DNA from: Anaerolineales bacterium
GTDB taxonomy: Bacteria > Chloroflexota > Anaerolineae > Anaerolineales > E44-bin32
Direction: 5' to 3'
Assembly: GCA_030673085.1 (NCBI GenBank)
Contig: DAOVFE010000012.1
Coordinates: 1 to 15,427, forward strand
DNA: 15,427 nt
The notes under the pieces are model-generated. The model worked only from the letters and a program-made list of their open reading frames with translations. It was not told the origin of the DNA and made no database searches. Positions within the stretch are counted from its first letter, which is position 1, and each line of letters starts with the position of its first letter. This document shows positions 7,850 to 13,754 of the stretch, in pieces. Position numbers and translations under genes: made by a program.

Positions 7850-8167
7850 TCCAGATCTGCTTTTCTTTTTCTCGTTGCCGCTCTATGGCTAACCTTGCTT
7901 GCAGTGATAACGCCAGAGGGTGAAAGGCAGTCTGTTATCCTGCGAGCCCAAGGCGCACAACAAGGGCAATTGCTGCGGGCGCAGGGATATGCAGCCGCAC
8001 TGAAGAGTATCTATCGGGCCGAACAGACCATCGATCAGAAGACCATGACGCTGCAATATTTTGAAACATTAAAAAAGATAGGCGCCGGCGAATCTACAAA
8101 ATATATCTTCCCGCTCGAATTCACCAGCCTCCTACAGAATTTTATGAAAGGAAAGGAGGAAACATAG
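7850..8167 (+). pseudogene. C-terminal remnant of an SPFH/band-7 (stomatin/flotillin-like) protein
   Basis: From a possible TTG at 7895 the frame encodes about 90 residues, and it is open without an ATG or GTG back to 7850. The segment has the alanine/glutamine-rich helical heptads typical of the stretch after an SPFH domain (GERQSVILRAQGAQQGQLL), followed by TLQYFETLKKIGAGESTKYI and FPLEF, which matches the usual C-terminal end of stomatin-like membrane-scaffold proteins. The SPFH domain itself (about 170 residues) is absent, and I did not find it in other frames upstream. The bases before 7895 would encode a hydrophobic run (FLFLVAALWLTLLAV), so an in-frame internal deletion joining the N-terminal helix to the tail is possible. 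It ends in TAG at 8165-8167, just before the GNAT gene, whose ribosome site it contains. Probably non-functional. Confidence 0.6.
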
Positions 8168-8170
8168 TAA

Positions 8171-8635
8171 TTGGATGCGATATCAGCGCCGGTTGCCGGC
8201 GTCAAGATCGTTCAAGCCAGTTGGCGCGATCTTAAGAGCCTTGTAGCCCTGGAAAAAATCTGCTTTGGAAGAGATGCCTGGCCATGGATGGATATCTTGG
8301 CGGCGCTGACTTTCCCCGAGATGGTGCATTTAATAGCAACTGCCTCAGGGCAAATTGTTGGGTTTGTGGCTGGCGATCGGCGGGGGAGGGAAGGCTTGGC
8401 GTGGATTTCCACGTTAAGCGTTCACCCCGACTTCCGGCGGCTTGGCATTGGACGTGAATTGCTACAGAGAGCGGAAGAAGAACTTGGCATGGATCGAATA
8501 CGATTAACTCTGCGCGCCTCTAATCGGGCTGCCTTCGATCTGTATCGCCAGTTGAATTACCAGATAGTCGATATCTGGCGCAATTATTACCGCGATAAAG
8601 AGGACGGCCTGGTAATGGAAAAGGTGCGCCGATAG
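8171..8635 (+). CDS. GNAT-family N-acetyltransferase (RimI-like)
   Basis: A 154-residue single-domain acetyltransferase that moves acetyl from acetyl-CoA to an amine, possibly a protein N-terminus. Motif A is clear: WISTLSVHPDFRRLGIGREL (78-97), with the R-R-x-G-x-G pyrophosphate loop at 89-94. Motif B follows as LRASNRAAFDLYRQLNY (114-130), and the end NYYRDKEDGLVMEK resembles RimI. The start is TTG at 8171; no ATG or GTG lies in frame before residue 40, and AAAGGAGG sits about 11 bases upstream. Because that ribosome site lies inside the SPFH relic, the gene was probably the second member of an operon whose first gene decayed. RimI is often near tsaB/tsaD, which are not present here, so calling it rimI would overreach. 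Confidence 0.85.
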   Translation: MDAISAPVAGVKIVQASWRDLKSLVALEKICFGRDAWPWMDILAALTFPEMVHLIATASGQIVGFVAGDRRGREGLAWISTLSVHPDFRRLGIGRELLQRAEEELGMDRIRLTLRASNRAAFDLYRQLNYQIVDIWRNYYRDKEDGLVMEKVRR

Positions 8636-8708
8636 CCTTTCTGGTGGATGCGGGGAAGAGCTTTCTGGCTTGTGTTTTTATGCGCAACTTACGCGGGTTG
8701 GTATCCTG

Positions 8709-9012
8709 GCAAATCCGTTCGAGATTGGGCTGCATCCGCTCTGCACATATGTAGTCAAAGCTCTCAGCAATCACTTGTAAAGCGCATCGCACCTCGATGC
8801 CATAGCTGCGGCCTCGTTGTCTTCGACGAGGCTTACGAGCCAAGTTACCGTTTATCAACCGGATCAGGCTTTTTCGATGTAGGCCGGTTATAGCCCGCAT
8901 CTCGTCTAGCAGTCTGCTGCGTTCTTTTAGCAGTGGATTCTTGGTAGCGCTTATTCATCTTGCGTAAATACTTGCGACGCTCATTTATAGTCATTTCATC
9001 ATCGGTGGACAT
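8709..9012 (-). pseudogene. frameshifted and truncated transposase/integrase remnant
   Basis: Reading minus from ATG at 9012, one frame encodes MSTDDEMTINERRKYLRKMN, KRYQESTAK and then leaves frame at an AAAA run (8928-8925). Removing one base there joins it to the next frame, giving KERSRLLDEMRAITGLHRKS, LIRLINGNLARKPRRRQRGR, SYG and on to about ICAERMQPNLERICQD. This is the N-terminal helix-turn-helix part of a DDE transposase of the type annotated as integrase catalytic region or ISNCY-like, recognised from the LLDEM-ITGLHRKSLIRL motif; the exact IS family is not assigned. Homology fades near 8709, so the catalytic core is gone. The gene is broken by both frameshift and deletion, hence an old insertion. 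It points away from rplI and toward the GNAT gene. Confidence 0.75.
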
Positions 9013-9067
9013 GGCTCACTCGGTAACATTTTCATTTGAGTGAACCATTATCCTCCGGTAACATTTT
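9013..9067 (-). mobile_element. retained terminal end of the decayed insertion sequence
   Basis: Just upstream of the remnant's ATG lie two identical 12-bp direct repeats, CGGTAACATTTT at 9021-9032 and 9056-9067, 35 bp apart. A 9-bp inverted repeat with one mismatch (9013-9021 with 9038-9046) lies between them. Such repeated motifs are typical transposase-binding ends, so the element boundary is probably near 9067. No matching end was found on the far side at 8640-8709, consistent with a deletion there. Confidence 0.5.
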
Positions 9068-9087
9068 TGATGAATGAATACGGCGCT

Positions 9088-9116
9088 TTGACCTCATCCG
9101 GCCATTCTGGTACAAT
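9088..9116 (+). promoter_or_regulatory. rplI: near-consensus sigma-70-type promoter of rplI
   Basis: TTGACC (9088-9093) and TACAAT (9111-9116) are separated by exactly 17 bp, each one mismatch from consensus. Transcription would begin near 9123, giving a leader of about 70 nt before the rplI ATG at 9195. The promoter lies about 20 bp outside the IS end. Confidence 0.7.
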
Positions 9117-9145
9117 GCGACATAGGATGTTGTACCCTTCATCCC

Positions 9146-9167
9146 TGAGCGCCGCTACTGGCGCTCA
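9146..9167 (+). promoter_or_regulatory. hairpin in the rplI leader
   Basis: Perfect 8-bp arms TGAGCGCC (9146-9153) and GGCGCTCA (9160-9167) enclose a 6-nt loop. It lies in the predicted leader between the promoter and the ribosome site GAGGAAAGG. It has no U tract, so it is not a simple terminator. It could stabilise the mRNA or act in control of L9, but no known leader family is recognised. Confidence 0.45.
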
Positions 9168-9194
9168 AACTTTGAGGAAAGGGCTTGGATCAAG

Positions 9195-9926
9195 ATGAAA
9201 GTATTGCTATTGAAAGATGTCTATAAGCTCGGCCGGGCTGGCGATGTAAAGAAGGTTGCCGATGGATTTGGGCGCAATTATCTGATTCGCCAGGGATTGG
9301 CAGTTATGGCTACACCCGGGTCACTCAAACAGGCGAGTCGAATCCGGAAAACTGCGGATGAAAACCGTATCCGACTCAATCAGGAATTAGGCGTAATAAG
9401 CGAACGTATTAATGGCCTGGAGCTGGCTTTCCCGGTTAAAGCGGGCGAAGCCGGTAAGCTCTATGGCTCGATTACTACGACAATGATTGCTGAGAGGATT
9501 GAACAGGAGACCGGAGCGGAGGTCGATCGGCGTCAAGTCGATACAGAACCGATCAAGATGTTGGGTGTACATAAAGCCTCTGTCCGGCTTACCATTGACC
9601 TGATTCCGGAAATTACAATCCTTGTCCACCGTGAAGGTGAACCGCCTGAGTCGGCTTTTGCCGAAGAAGAGGCCATAGCAGAAGCAGAAAAAGAGAAAGA
9701 AATCGGTGAGAGTAAAGCCGAAGGAGCAACGGAACCAGAATCGGAGAATGCAGATATAACCAAGGAGGAAGCTGAAACTCAGGAAGACCAGACGAACAGC
9801 AAGGCAGACAAGGCGGCGATGGAAGCAGAATCAGAGAATACAGATACAGCGAAGGCGGAAGCTGAAACTCAGAAAGACCAGACGAACAGCAAGGCAGACA
9901 AGGAAACGACGGAAGCAGAAGCGTAA
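9195..9926 (+). CDS. rplI: 50S ribosomal protein L9 with a long acidic C-terminal extension
   Basis: Residues 1-148 are a standard L9, which binds 23S rRNA domain V near the L1 stalk: MKVLLLKDVYKLGRAGDVKK opens the N-terminal RNA-binding domain, with the hallmark VADGFGRNYLIRQGLA (21-36). A central helix (about 45-75) leads to the C-terminal domain containing KLYGSITTTMIAE (88-100). Usual L9 is near 148 residues; this one has 243. The extra 95 residues are almost all E, A, K, D, Q, S, T and N, probably disordered and strongly acidic, with two 30-residue repeats. The ATG at 9195 follows GAGGAAAGG about 12 bases upstream. The common neighbours rpsF, ssb and rpsR are not beside it. The tail is in frame and ends at TAA (9924-9926), so it is part of the gene rather than an artefact of a missed stop. 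Confidence 0.95.
   Translation: MKVLLLKDVYKLGRAGDVKKVADGFGRNYLIRQGLAVMATPGSLKQASRIRKTADENRIRLNQELGVISERINGLELAFPVKAGEAGKLYGSITTTMIAERIEQETGAEVDRRQVDTEPIKMLGVHKASVRLTIDLIPEITILVHREGEPPESAFAEEEAIAEAEKEKEIGESKAEGATEPESENADITKEEAETQEDQTNSKADKAAMEAESENTDTAKAEAETQKDQTNSKADKETTEAEA
9736..9915 (+). repeat. two tandem 90-bp repeats inside the rplI tail
   Basis: Copy 1 (9736-9825) and copy 2 (9826-9915) are in register and each encodes 30 residues; both contain the run DQTNSKADK after an AETQ-(E/K) segment. A third copy begins (CAGAAGCG) but is cut by the stop codon. The unit is a multiple of three, so copy number can change without breaking the frame. Confidence 0.8.
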
Positions 9927-9941
9927 AATATTAATCAACTT

Positions 9942-9987
9942 CGCCACTGGCAAGAGTTAATTGGATTCTATGCTAGTGGCGTTATTT
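9942..9987 (+). terminator. possible terminator after rplI
   Basis: Arms CGCCACTGGC (9942-9951) and GCTAGTGGCG (9972-9981) can pair over 10 bp with one G-U pair around a 20-nt loop, and TTATTT follows. It starts 16 bp after the rplI stop. The U tract is weak, so efficiency is doubtful. Confidence 0.45.
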
Positions 9988-10000
9988 ATGAGATGATTGC

Positions 10001-10059
10001 ACTGAAAAAAGCCCAAATGCGAGAGAAGGCTTTTCCTGCTAACGGCTGCTTTTTTCAGT
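10001..10059. repeat. 12-bp perfect inverted repeat with A/T tracts ahead of the rodZ-like gene
   Basis: ACTGAAAAAAGC (10001-10012) is the exact reverse complement of GCTTTTTTCAGT (10048-10059), with 35 nt between. The A6 on one side and T6 on the other make it look like a bidirectional terminator or a long stem-loop. The right arm ends 16 bases before the ATG at 10076, so the structure could also affect translation of the rodZ-like gene. Confidence 0.5.
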
Positions 10060-10075
10060 AGATTCATGAGATGCT

Positions 10076-10984
10076 ATGGCAGAGATCGGGCGTGTACTTA
10101 AGGACACAAGAGAGCGCTTGGGACTGACGCTAGAAGAAGTCGAGCGAGCAACCCATATTCGAGTAAGGTACCTAGAATCGATTGAGGAGGACGAATTCGA
10201 AGCTCTGCCCTCGCAGGTGCAGGTTCGTGGGTTTCTCCGCAATTATGCTGATTTTTTGGGATTGGATTCAGGTGAAATCTTGCTGCAATATGCTGATATT
10301 TTACAGTCCCGTCGGCCGAAAACCTTTCAAAATGAAGGCGCTAGCCAGGCGAAAAAGCGCCAGCCTAAAAAAGTGCACGTCAAGAAATTACGCTGGCTAT
10401 CTACAGATTTACTGATTGCGGTCGGGATCGCACTGCTGATTATATCGGTGCTAATTTGGGGAGGAGGGCGGATACTTTCCACACTGCATGAGCGCGACCA
10501 GCAACCAGAAGAGATGTCGGCTCTGATTACGCTCTCTCCTATGCCAGCTGTGAGCCCGACAGTTGAATTAACATCGGCGCCCCCCGAAGCCTCTCTAACT
10601 GAGCCATCTGCAACGCCTACGTTACCATTACCGTTTGATATTACTAGCGGCGTTGACGTGACGTTAGTAGCCGAAAAGAGGGCTTGGGTCCGTATAGTTG
10701 TCGATGATGTTGAGCTTTTTAAGGGAAGAGTGCATCCAGGGGATGTATTGGAGTATCGGGGGGAAAATACTATTGAGGTGATCACGGGTAATGGTGGCGC
10801 CCTGCATGTCTATTTCAATGGCAAGGATCAGGGACTGATGGGGGGGCTTGATCAGGTTATCATTCGTCTATGGACGTTGAATGGGGTCATCACTCCAACC
10901 CCAACTCAGACGCGCACAGCTACGGTTACGCCAACGTCCGGCCCAGAGCATACCGAGACCCCGGCGCCAACTGTAACAAGGTAG
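10076..10984 (+). CDS. RodZ-like protein: N-terminal helix-turn-helix, one membrane helix, DUF4115 exterior domain
   Basis: The cytoplasmic part (about 1-75) is a HTH_25-type domain: IGRVLKDTRERLGLTLEEVE, then THIRVRYLESIEEDEFEALP and VRGFLRNYADFLGL, as in RodZ, which links MreB filaments to the wall-elongation machinery. A basic stretch (92-107) precedes one membrane helix at about 110-128. Outside lies a Pro/Thr/Ser/Glu-rich linker (140-190), a DUF4115 beta domain (about 194-266, including RAWVRIVVDDVELFKGRVHP) and a second Thr/Pro tail (272-302) of the TPTPTQT kind. That tail is unusual for RodZ and typical of exported proteins in Chloroflexota. The ATG lacks a clear ribosome site. Its stop is 3 bp from rimO, so the two are surely co-transcribed. 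No mreB is in the window, so the partner is inferred. Confidence 0.85.
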   Translation: MAEIGRVLKDTRERLGLTLEEVERATHIRVRYLESIEEDEFEALPSQVQVRGFLRNYADFLGLDSGEILLQYADILQSRRPKTFQNEGASQAKKRQPKKVHVKKLRWLSTDLLIAVGIALLIISVLIWGGGRILSTLHERDQQPEEMSALITLSPMPAVSPTVELTSAPPEASLTEPSATPTLPLPFDITSGVDVTLVAEKRAWVRIVVDDVELFKGRVHPGDVLEYRGENTIEVITGNGGALHVYFNGKDQGLMGGLDQVIIRLWTLNGVITPTPTQTRTATVTPTSGPEHTETPAPTVTR

Positions 10985-10987
10985 CGA

Positions 10988-12340
10988 ATGGAAAAGCGGC
11001 ACTATTTTCTGGTTTCCCTAGGTTGTTCAAAAAACACAGTTGATTCGGAATCGATAGCCGCCCTGCTTGGGCGTGCCGGGTATCGATCAACGCCCAATGC
11101 TGAGAAAGCCGAAATCTTAATCGTCAACACTTGCGGCTTTATTAACCCTGCTCGCCAGGAATCGCTTTCCATCTTGCGACAATTGGCGGAAGCAAAGCAA
11201 AGCGGACAGCTCTTAATCGCCGCAGGGTGTATGTCTCAGCTCTATAGCGCTGAGATCGTTCGCCAGGTGCCCGCGATCGACGGAATCATCGGCACCCGCC
11301 GCTGGATGGATATTCTCGACCTGATCCGTGATTTAGGCCAGAATTCTTCTTCCAGGCCGCTCTATCATTTGCCAGAAACCCCGACGATTGGCCGTGATGA
11401 GAAAGGTGTTGCCTGCATTGCGATTCAAGGCGCTAGCGCCTACCTGAAAATAGCAGATGGGTGCCGTCGTCCATGTGCATACTGTGCTATCCCGCTAATT
11501 AAAGGGACAGTGGTAAGCCGTTCTCCCCAATTGATCATTACCGATGCCAAAAAGCTTCAGCAGCTGGGCGTAAGGGAAATGGTTTTAATCGCTCAGGATA
11601 CTACCGATTACGGCTATGATTTGGGTTTGCATGATGGGCTGCCGCAGCTGATAGAGCAGCTTATCCCCGCAGTCCCGAAGATCGAATGGATCCGGATTAT
11701 GTATGCATATCCCGGCTGTGTGACCGACCGGCTCATCGAGATCATGGCGTCGCAGACGCAGATTTTACCCTATCTGGATATTCCACTTCAGCATGCTCAC
11801 CCTAATACCTTACATAGGATGCGACGCCCTGCAAATGTCGAATGGGTCTATCGAATTATTGAGAAAATGCGGGCGGCTATTCCAGAGCTTGCGCTGCGAA
11901 CGACATTCATCGTTGGCTATCCCGGAGAGACCGAAAAGGAATTCCAGGCCTTGCTGGACTTTATTACCGATCTGCGTTTTGATCGTGTTGGAGTTTTCAC
12001 CTTTTCTTTCGAGCGGGGCACTGCCAGTGAATCTCTTGGAGATCCGATTCCTGTAGAGATCAAAGAGGAACGGCGGGAACGACTGATGATCGCTCAGCAG
12101 CATATCTCGCTAGAAAAGAATCGGAGTTTTATCGGCAGGGCGCTTCCGGTTTTAATTGAAGGACATGGCGATGGAGTATCGATCGGTCGATCCTACCGTG
12201 ATGCCCCCGAAGTTGATGGAGTGGTGATTGTTGAAGAGGAGCTGCCTATTGGAGAGATCGTGCCAGTAAGGATCACCGATGCCCTACCCTATGATCTAAT
12301 GGGAGTGATTGAAACTGATCCTGCGAAGGAAGGTAATTAA
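10988..12340 (+). CDS. rimO: ribosomal protein S12 methylthiotransferase
   Basis: RimO is a radical-SAM enzyme that adds a methylthio group to a conserved aspartate of ribosomal protein S12. The N-terminal UPF0004 domain carries three cysteines for the auxiliary [4Fe-4S] cluster: C13 (SLGCSKNTVDSE), C49 (VNTCGF) and C81 (AAGCMSQ). The radical-SAM cluster motif is CRRPCAYC with C159, C163 and C166, followed by AIPLIKG, which is characteristic of RimO rather than MiaB. Further landmarks are IAQDTTDYGYD, YAYPGCVTD, YLDIPLQHAH, RTTFIVGYPGET and VGVFTFSFERGTAS. A C-terminal TRAM domain covers about 375-445. Length 450 is normal. The ATG lies three bases after the rodZ-like stop. The order rodZ-like/rimO is a common one, but the often-following pgsA is not present; 467 non-coding bases follow instead. 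Confidence 0.95.
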   Translation: MEKRHYFLVSLGCSKNTVDSESIAALLGRAGYRSTPNAEKAEILIVNTCGFINPARQESLSILRQLAEAKQSGQLLIAAGCMSQLYSAEIVRQVPAIDGIIGTRRWMDILDLIRDLGQNSSSRPLYHLPETPTIGRDEKGVACIAIQGASAYLKIADGCRRPCAYCAIPLIKGTVVSRSPQLIITDAKKLQQLGVREMVLIAQDTTDYGYDLGLHDGLPQLIEQLIPAVPKIEWIRIMYAYPGCVTDRLIEIMASQTQILPYLDIPLQHAHPNTLHRMRRPANVEWVYRIIEKMRAAIPELALRTTFIVGYPGETEKEFQALLDFITDLRFDRVGVFTFSFERGTASESLGDPIPVEIKEERRERLMIAQQHISLEKNRSFIGRALPVLIEGHGDGVSIGRSYRDAPEVDGVVIVEEELPIGEIVPVRITDALPYDLMGVIETDPAKEGN

Positions 12341-12342
12341 TT

Positions 12343-12378
12343 GATCCTGCTGATTATTTACTAATCACTATCAGGATC
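12343..12378 (+). terminator. hairpin just after rimO
   Basis: Outer arms GATCCTG/CAGGATC (12343-12349, 12372-12378) and inner arms TGATTA/TAATCA (12351-12356, 12362-12367) form a two-part stem beginning two bases after the rimO stop. There is no U tract, so it may act as a 3'-end stabiliser rather than a classic terminator. Confidence 0.4.
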
Positions 12379-12807
12379 TCCCCGCTGCATTGATTGCCCT
12401 CTCACGTAAGCTCATAGGTATTTCAGACCGCCTTGATGCTGAAGATCTATTGATGCAAGAAAATGGGATACAACCGGGGGCTAATATTACTTTACTGAGT
12501 ATTGTCATATGCTGCATTTAATCTAAGAAAGAAACGAGAATATTTAAGCAGGATGGCCTTAATCATAGACCAATGATTTCCTTTCTAAGGGGAAAAGCCA
12601 GAAAACCTCTCCCAACGTGCTAAGCACACTATCGCTTGTCATCGCTGGCTTAAAGGCGAAACCTGACTGAATGGCAAACAGGGGTCTTTGGGCAGCAGCT
12701 CCCTATGATGATTTCTTCATAAACAATGTCTTATTAGAATTTTAACTAGATCCGGGCGTGAAATTACTACATATAGAATGAGGGGGACAATTCCAATAAT
12801 CGCCGAT
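12379..12807. other. long gap after rimO with one short coding-like relic
   Basis: No credible complete gene is seen. On the plus strand a frame open at 12354-12521 reads as a plausible helical protein piece (DLPAALIALSRKLIGISDRL, then DAEDLLMQENGIQPGANITL) but has no good start or ribosome site and ends after about 55 codons. I do not recognise the family. From about 12522 to 12807 the sequence is AT-rich with frequent stops in all frames, and I see nothing functional in it. Confidence 0.4.
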
Positions 12808-13128
12808 CTACTTATCCTCATCAATTTCATGCCACTCTGCGTCAATTACAGAATTCATCAGCCTTTGATGTTCTTGAACAATTTCAGGCGGGCATAGCTC
12901 AATAAAAAGATAGCTTCCTAACCAGATGATAAGCACATCATCGATTGGATTGAGAGGCAGGAAATCGGGGGCGATCAAGTAGATCATTGAACCAACTGGG
13001 AGCAGCTTGAGCAGGGGATTTACTCGTCTATCGCGAATCAATCGCCAGATTAGGCGGATGCTGCCGGCAATGCCGTCAAAAAAGCCGTCATTTTTTATTG
13101 GGACTAGCTTATCCGATTGCTTACTCAT
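12808..13128 (-). CDS. small DUF1232 (YkvA-like) membrane protein
   Basis: With the start at ATG 13128 the product has 106 residues; AAAGGAGCC lies about seven bases upstream, which is much better support than the in-frame start 15 codons earlier at 13173. The DUF1232 core covers about 36-72, with RRVNPLLKLLPVGSMIYLIA then PDFLPLNPIDDVLII, the P-D-x-x-P...D-D signature of the family. One to two hydrophobic segments (about 39-54 and 63-79) suggest membrane association, and the C-terminal 25 residues are charged. The family's function is not established. The gene stands alone between two gene-poor stretches, so it gives no operon context. Confidence 0.8.
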   Translation of the reverse strand: MSKQSDKLVPIKNDGFFDGIAGSIRLIWRLIRDRRVNPLLKLLPVGSMIYLIAPDFLPLNPIDDVLIIWLGSYLFIELCPPEIVQEHQRLMNSVIDAEWHEIDEDK

Positions 13129-13173
13129 GGATGGCTCCTTTATGAGATAAAGCTTGAAAATCCCATATAGCAT

Positions 13174-13438
13174 GTATCATACGCTGTCATTTGCTTAGGG
13201 ATTCTTCACGCCGGAAGTGGATGTCTCTGAATTCGCTATACATTATTATTATGCAAGGGCTCTTCGGCTCCTGGATTATGTCAGGAGGCTGCTGCATGAA
13301 GGTCAATTTTCGCCTTCGACAGGAACTCTCCCGAGTTCTGTTGAGTATATTTTGGATATCTCTTATTAGGCTGTTGCATAAATACTCAACCTTGGAAAAG
13401 TATGAGGTGCTGTCCCAAAATAATAGGGAATATTAGAC
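13174..13438. other. gene-poor stretch with a plus-strand coding relic
   Basis: The plus frame at 13199-13369 stays open directly after a stop and encodes FFTPEVDVSEFAIHYYYARA, LRLLDYVRRLLHEGQFSPST and GTLPSSVEYILDISY before TAG. The amphipathic pattern looks protein-like, but the only start is an internal GTG at 13217 with no clear ribosome site, and the product would be 50 residues. An overlapping plus frame from 13191 is less protein-like. I do not recognise a family. Best read as the remains of a gene. The segment 13370-13438 shows nothing further. Confidence 0.35.
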
Positions 13439-13605
13439 TTATAAGGGTTGATAATGCCAGGTATGAGCTATTTTCTTATTCCAAGTGAGATAGAAGTTTA
13501 TCCTGTAAGGGTTATGAAATAGCCCCTTATACGGCTGATTATTATACCTCTGAATACGAGCATATATACCACACTCTTTTGCGGGCAAATATGTTTTTCA
13601 ACATC
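13439..13605 (-). pseudogene. frameshifted copy of the small minus-strand frame
   Basis: Starting with codons for DVEKHI at 13605, this segment mirrors the frame at 13616-13741. One missing T after CAT-AT shifts the frame; beyond it the sequence LPAKECGIYARIQRYNNQPY, KGLFHNPYRINFYLTWNKKI and AHTWHYQPL runs to TAA at 13441-13439. There is no usable start. The family is unrecognised. Similarity to the neighbour covers DIQQYILPAKE versus DVEKHI(L)PAKE and fades after about 20 residues. Confidence 0.4.
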
Positions 13606-13615
13606 CTCTATTAGA

Positions 13616-13741
13616 TCAGACTTCCAGAGAAAGATCTATATGGGTCATATTTCCTTTGATGTGCAACCGCATTCTCATTCCCCGCACATATCTATTAGAT
13701 TCCTTTGCAGGCAAAATATATTGTTGAATATCTCCGTCCAT
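13616..13741 (-). CDS. small ORF of 41 residues, possible relic, unknown function
   Basis: ATG at 13741 to TGA at 13618-13616 encodes MDGDIQQYILPAKESNRYVR followed by GMRMRLHIKGNMTHIDLSLE and V. It begins 14 bases after the DUF5666 stop on the same strand, so it could be read from that mRNA, though no good ribosome site is seen. The only evidence that it was ever coding is that a second, diverged copy of the same reading frame follows at 13605. It may be the start of a broken larger gene. Confidence 0.3.
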   Translation of the reverse strand: MDGDIQQYILPAKESNRYVRGMRMRLHIKGNMTHIDLSLEV

Positions 13742-13754
13742 TCGGCATTTGCTT

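Noticed and set aside
7818..7900. Palindrome GGCTATAGCC as an operator
   Set aside because: A ten-base palindrome in AT-rich DNA with no associated promoter or regulator gene is too weak to annotate.
8520..8900. Minus-strand frame as an intact 126-residue gene
   Set aside because: Only residues 1 to about 64 resemble a transposase. The rest is antisense to the end of the GNAT gene and arbitrary, and the true N-terminus lies in another frame, so it is part of a pseudogene.
13128..13173. Longer N-terminus for the DUF1232 protein starting at 13173
   Set aside because: The downstream ATG has a good AAAGGAGCC site seven bases away, whereas the upstream one has none, and the extra 15 residues would be encoded by the leader.
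13370..13430. Strings GGCTGTTGCATAAATA and GGTGCTGTCCCAAAATA as insertion-sequence ends
   Set aside because: They resemble starts of some IS terminal repeats, but no matching inverted partner, target duplication or transposase was found nearby.
13191..13436. Plus-strand 81-residue open frame
   Set aside because: No ribosome site and an odd composition; the overlapping frame at 13199-13369 looks more protein-like, and neither is convincing as a gene.
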